DNA of 8,206 bases from CAYSLC01 sp964431545 (GTDB lineage Bacteria; Desulfobacterota; Desulfobacteria; Desulfobacterales; JAABSP01). Shown in pieces: positions 6,376-8,206 of the stretch. The translations under genes and the position numbers were made by a program. Position 1 is the first letter of the stretch; each line of letters starts with the position of its first letter. The DNA lies in assembly GCA_964431545.1 (NCBI GenBank), contig CAYSLC010000226.1, positions 1 through 8,206 of the forward strand, given 5' to 3'. The notes beneath the pieces are model-generated. The model was not told where the DNA came from. It worked only from the letters and a program-made list of their open reading frames with translations, and did no database searches.

Positions 6376-7091
6376 GGCGGGACCACCGGCCCTACATCCT
6401 CAAGCGGGCCGACCAGAAGCTCCAGCGGTTCTTCGTCCGGCGGTTCCTCCGGCCCCAGTTGGACCACCTGGGCCGGGGGGTCACCGTGATCAAGCCGTGG
6501 TATGTGGAGATCTTCGGGCCGTCCGTCTCCATCGGCGATTACGCCACGCTGGCGGCGGCCCCCGACCGCCGGGTCCGGCTGTCGGTCTGGCCCGAGGCGC
6601 CGGGAAAGGGGGCCATCACCATCGGAGACTACTGTCTGATCTGCCCGGGGGTCCGGGTCGGGTCCGCCGTGGAAGTCGTCGTGGAGGAGAACGTCATGGT
6701 GGCCAGCGGCGCCTATATCACCGACTCCGACTGGCATGATCATTATGACCGGATCTCCCAGGGCCGGGGGGCCCCGGTGCGGATCCGGGAGAATGCCTGG
6801 ATCGGGGACGGCGCCGTCATCTGCAAGGGGGTGACCGTGGGCCGGAACGCCATCGTGGGGGCCGGGTCGGTGGTCACCGCCGACGTCCCCGACAACGCCG
6901 TGTCCGCCGGCAACCCGGCCCGGGTGGTCAAGAGCCTCGACCCGGAGGGTCCCTTCGTCCGCCGGTCCGACTGGCTGGCCGACCCCAGGCGCCTCTTCGA
7001 CGACTTCGACCGCCTCGACCGGGAGCGTCTCGGCGGCAACTCCCTATTGGGGTGGCTGCGTCACTTATTTTCGCCGTCGGAAGGTGATTAA
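6372..7091 (+). CDS. Left-handed beta-helix (hexapeptide repeat) acyltransferase
   Basis: The 239-residue product is a trimeric-type O- or N-acyltransferase of the hexapeptide (LbH/CatB/maltose-acetyltransferase-like) superfamily, predicted cytoplasmic and acyl-CoA or acyl-ACP dependent. Hexapeptide turns appear as VSIGDY, AITIGDYCLICPGVRVGSA, EVVVEENVMVASGAYIT and, C-terminally, VRIRENAWIGDGAVICKGVTV followed by GRNAIVGAGSVVTADV. The segment DSDWHDHYDR supplies the His expected as catalytic base, and AGNPARVVK is the usual closing motif. The N-terminal basic helical region (MRRDHRPYILKRADQKLQRF) is longer than in simple acetyltransferases and may contact a membrane or acceptor. The gene starts inside the stop of the toroid gene (ATGA overlap), with no strong ribosome site of its own, so the two are translationally coupled and probably act in one pathway. 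The acceptor is unknown. Confidence 0.88.
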   Translation: MRRDHRPYILKRADQKLQRFFVRRFLRPQLDHLGRGVTVIKPWYVEIFGPSVSIGDYATLAAAPDRRVRLSVWPEAPGKGAITIGDYCLICPGVRVGSAVEVVVEENVMVASGAYITDSDWHDHYDRISQGRGAPVRIRENAWIGDGAVICKGVTVGRNAIVGAGSVVTADVPDNAVSAGNPARVVKSLDPEGPFVRRSDWLADPRRLFDDFDRLDRERLGGNSLLGWLRHLFSPSEGD

Positions 7092-7174
7092 TCCCGATGC
7101 TGAAAAGTTCACAGACCCCGCCTATTCCGGTTTGATCCCTTGCATCTCTGTTGGCGGTCGGGAAAAACATCTTG

Positions 7175-7203
7175 TTGACCATGGCGCCGAAATGGCGTAC
7201 ATT
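7175..7203 (+). promoter_or_regulatory. Promoter and likely autoregulatory operator of the tacAT-like operon
   Basis: TTGACC (7175-7180) and TACATT (7198-7203) are separated by exactly 17 bp, giving start of transcription near 7210. The spacer holds two ATGGCG copies (7181-7186 and 7192-7197, 11 bp apart) and the dyad CGCC-GAAAT-GGCG (7185-7197). Antitoxins of this class bind such sites with an N-terminal ribbon-helix-helix, so the spacer is a natural operator. The upstream part, 7092-7174, shows no other signal. Confidence 0.5.
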
Positions 7204-7227
7204 CAAATGGGTCAGTAAAAAATTTCC

Positions 7228-7234
7228 AGAAGGA
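7228..7234 (+). promoter_or_regulatory. Ribosome binding site of the antitoxin gene
   Basis: AGAAGGA ends 6 nt before the GTG at 7241. This selects GTG over an upstream in-frame ATG (7181) and TTG (7151), which lie inside or ahead of the predicted promoter. An ATG at 7239 is out of frame. Confidence 0.7.
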
Positions 7235-7240
7235 TTTCAT

Positions 7241-7528
7241 GTGGATACTCTGCCTCAAAATAAAATCGAACGGATAAATATCCGTTTGGAAAGCAGGGCA
7301 AAAAGCCTGATCGAGCGCGCCGCAGGCTTTGAAGGCAAGACCGTCAGCCATTTCATGTTGACCAGTGCCCTGGAGCGTGCGGAGAGAACCGTTCAACGTC
7401 ATGAATCCATAACCTTGAACGGGGAGTATTCAAGACGGTTCCTTGAGGCCCTATCGGAGCCGGTGCGTTTCAATTCCAACCTGACCCAAGCACTTGAAGA
7501 ACATGAGCGCCGCGTCATCAGCAAATGA
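7241..7528 (+). CDS. tacA: TacA-like (DUF1778) antitoxin
   Basis: This is the antitoxin of a type II toxin-antitoxin pair: it neutralises the GNAT toxin encoded next and represses the operon. The 95-residue protein has the DUF1778 layout: an N-terminal ribbon-helix-helix (RINIRLESRAKSLIERAAGFEGKTVSHFML, in two parts about residues 11-24 and 25-40), a helical continuation to about 52, and a C-terminal toxin-binding tail (SRRFLEALSEP, then TQALEEHERR). Family members are usually 85-100 residues, which supports the GTG start at 7241. Its stop overlaps the toxin start as ATGA. Base composition is visibly lower in GC than the genes to the left, consistent with horizontal acquisition. Confidence 0.88.
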   Translation: MDTLPQNKIERINIRLESRAKSLIERAAGFEGKTVSHFMLTSALERAERTVQRHESITLNGEYSRRFLEALSEPVRFNSNLTQALEEHERRVISK

Positions 7529-8031
7529 CGGATGATCATGAGCTGATTATCACGGCTTTACATGCCAACCACGACAGAGCCGGTTTCAGGTGCGGCGTTG
7601 AAGCGCTGGACCGGTACCTCGCAAAACAAGCAAATCAGGATATAAGACGCCGAATCAGTCGAGTTTTCGTCGCCACGCCGTCGAAAAATCCGGAAAAAGT
7701 GTTGGGCTATTACACGCTCAGCGCGCTATCGATCGAATTGAGCCGGCTGCCCGATAACCTGACCAGGAAGCTGCCCAGGCATCCCGTCCCATCGGCGCTG
7801 ATCGGCAGACTTGCCGTCACGGAAGTCGATCAAGGACTTGGCATCGGGAAAATGATGCTTGCCGACGCCATAAGACGAACTCTTGCGGTTGGGGATCAAA
7901 TCGCGATTTATGCCATGGTTGTCGATGCCCTCGACGATAACGCGAAAAGATTTTACGAACGGTTTGGTTTCACACCCCTCGTTGATGGCGGCCTTAGGTT
8001 GTTTCTGCCTTTGAAGTCCATAAAACCATAG
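7525..8031 (+). CDS. tacT: TacT-like GNAT acetyltransferase toxin
   Basis: This is a Gcn5-related N-acetyltransferase toxin. Characterised relatives (TacT, AtaT, ItaT) acetylate the amino group of aminoacyl-tRNAs using acetyl-CoA and stop translation; which tRNA is modified here cannot be told. The 168-residue length is normal. The N-terminal segment with CGVEALDRYL (23-32) and the central GYYTLSALSIEL (61-72) are typical. Motif A, IGRLAV (93-98) followed by QGLGIG (103-108, the Q-x-x-G-x-G pyrophosphate loop), binds acetyl-CoA. FYERFGF (143-149) carries the Tyr (Y144) equivalent to the catalytic Tyr of TacT. All key residues are intact, so the toxin should be active. Translation is coupled to the antitoxin by the ATGA overlap. 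No intrinsic terminator is evident in the 83 bp after the stop. Confidence 0.9.
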   Translation: MTDDHELIITALHANHDRAGFRCGVEALDRYLAKQANQDIRRRISRVFVATPSKNPEKVLGYYTLSALSIELSRLPDNLTRKLPRHPVPSALIGRLAVTEVDQGLGIGKMMLADAIRRTLAVGDQIAIYAMVVDALDDNAKRFYERFGFTPLVDGGLRLFLPLKSIKP

Positions 8032-8114
8032 CCCCCCCTTTTGTCGTCCGCCCGTTACACCGGAGGGAAAGGCAACGGCCCGAAGATCACTATCAGCGGC
8101 TTTTCTCGGGAGAG

Positions 8115-8206
8115 CTACGCCGACCGTTCCAGCTGGCGAAAGAGACCCAAAATCACCGCCGCCGCCAGCGCCACCCCGCCGCTGATGCCGAACATCGCGA
8201 AGGTGC
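8115..8206 (-). CDS. C-terminus of a probable integral membrane protein (partial)
   Basis: On the minus strand, 29 codons enter from the right edge and end at TAG (8115-8117). They encode a roughly 20-residue hydrophobic, Gly/Ala-rich helix (MFGISGGVALAAAVILGLF) followed by the short charged tail RQLERSA. This looks like the last transmembrane helix and cytoplasmic tail of a polytopic transporter; MFS or peptide (POT) transporters often end this way, but the fragment is too short to assign. Third positions are nearly all G or C, as expected of a resident gene. It converges on the toxin gene, with 83 bp between. Confidence 0.6.
   Translation of the reverse strand, partial: TFAMFGISGGVALAAAVILGLFRQLERSA

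Noticed and set aside
8032..8114. Bidirectional terminator between the toxin gene and the membrane-protein gene
   Set aside because: Only a 7-bp bulged pairing (CCCGAGA with TCTTCGGG) with a long loop and no T-tract was found; too weak to call.
1..8206. CRISPR array, tRNA, rRNA or insertion sequence
   Set aside because: No regularly spaced repeats, cloverleaf-like sequence, rRNA signature, transposase motif or terminal inverted repeats were seen on reading both strands.

Overview
The window is GC-rich DNA from an anaerobic bacterium, most likely a member of the Desulfobacterota (deltaproteobacteria). This rests on a selenocysteine-containing, Tat-exported formate dehydrogenase whose small subunit has exactly 12 cysteines and no membrane anchor, as in the soluble periplasmic enzymes of sulfate reducers. 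The taxonomic call is inference, since no marker gene is present.

Layout. (1) Positions 1-197, plus strand: a possible 43-residue ORF of unknown function, preceded by a perfect 12-bp palindrome. (2) Positions 224-4965, minus strand, transcribed right to left: fdhA (catalytic subunit with an in-frame UGA at 4390-4392 read as selenocysteine), fdhB (Fe-S subunit), a strong intrinsic terminator, then fdhE (zinc-binding maturation factor). fdhA looks like two ORFs only if UGA is read as stop. (3) Positions 4966-5211: the divergent regulatory region, with a candidate promoter for the fdh operon, an inverted repeat and a direct repeat. (4) Positions 5212-7091, plus strand: a two-gene unit with a 4-nt ATGA overlap. 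It encodes a prenyltransferase/squalene-cyclase-like toroid protein and a left-handed beta-helix (hexapeptide) acyltransferase, whose pathway is not evident. (5) Positions 7175-8031, plus strand: a lower-GC toxin-antitoxin cassette of the TacA-TacT type (DUF1778 antitoxin, GNAT acetyltransferase toxin) with its own promoter and ATGA coupling. (6) Positions 8115-8206, minus strand: the last 29 codons of a probable membrane protein.

How the parts work together. FdhA and FdhB form a formate:acceptor oxidoreductase, folded and loaded with metal cofactor in the cytoplasm, checked by FdhE and exported by Tat. Its electrons probably pass to periplasmic c-type cytochromes, because no membrane cytochrome b subunit is encoded here. 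The toroid/acyltransferase pair is the least understood part and the best candidate for new biology, perhaps modification of an envelope lipid or glycan. The TA cassette is probably a later insertion. No CRISPR array, rRNA, tRNA or insertion sequence was seen.
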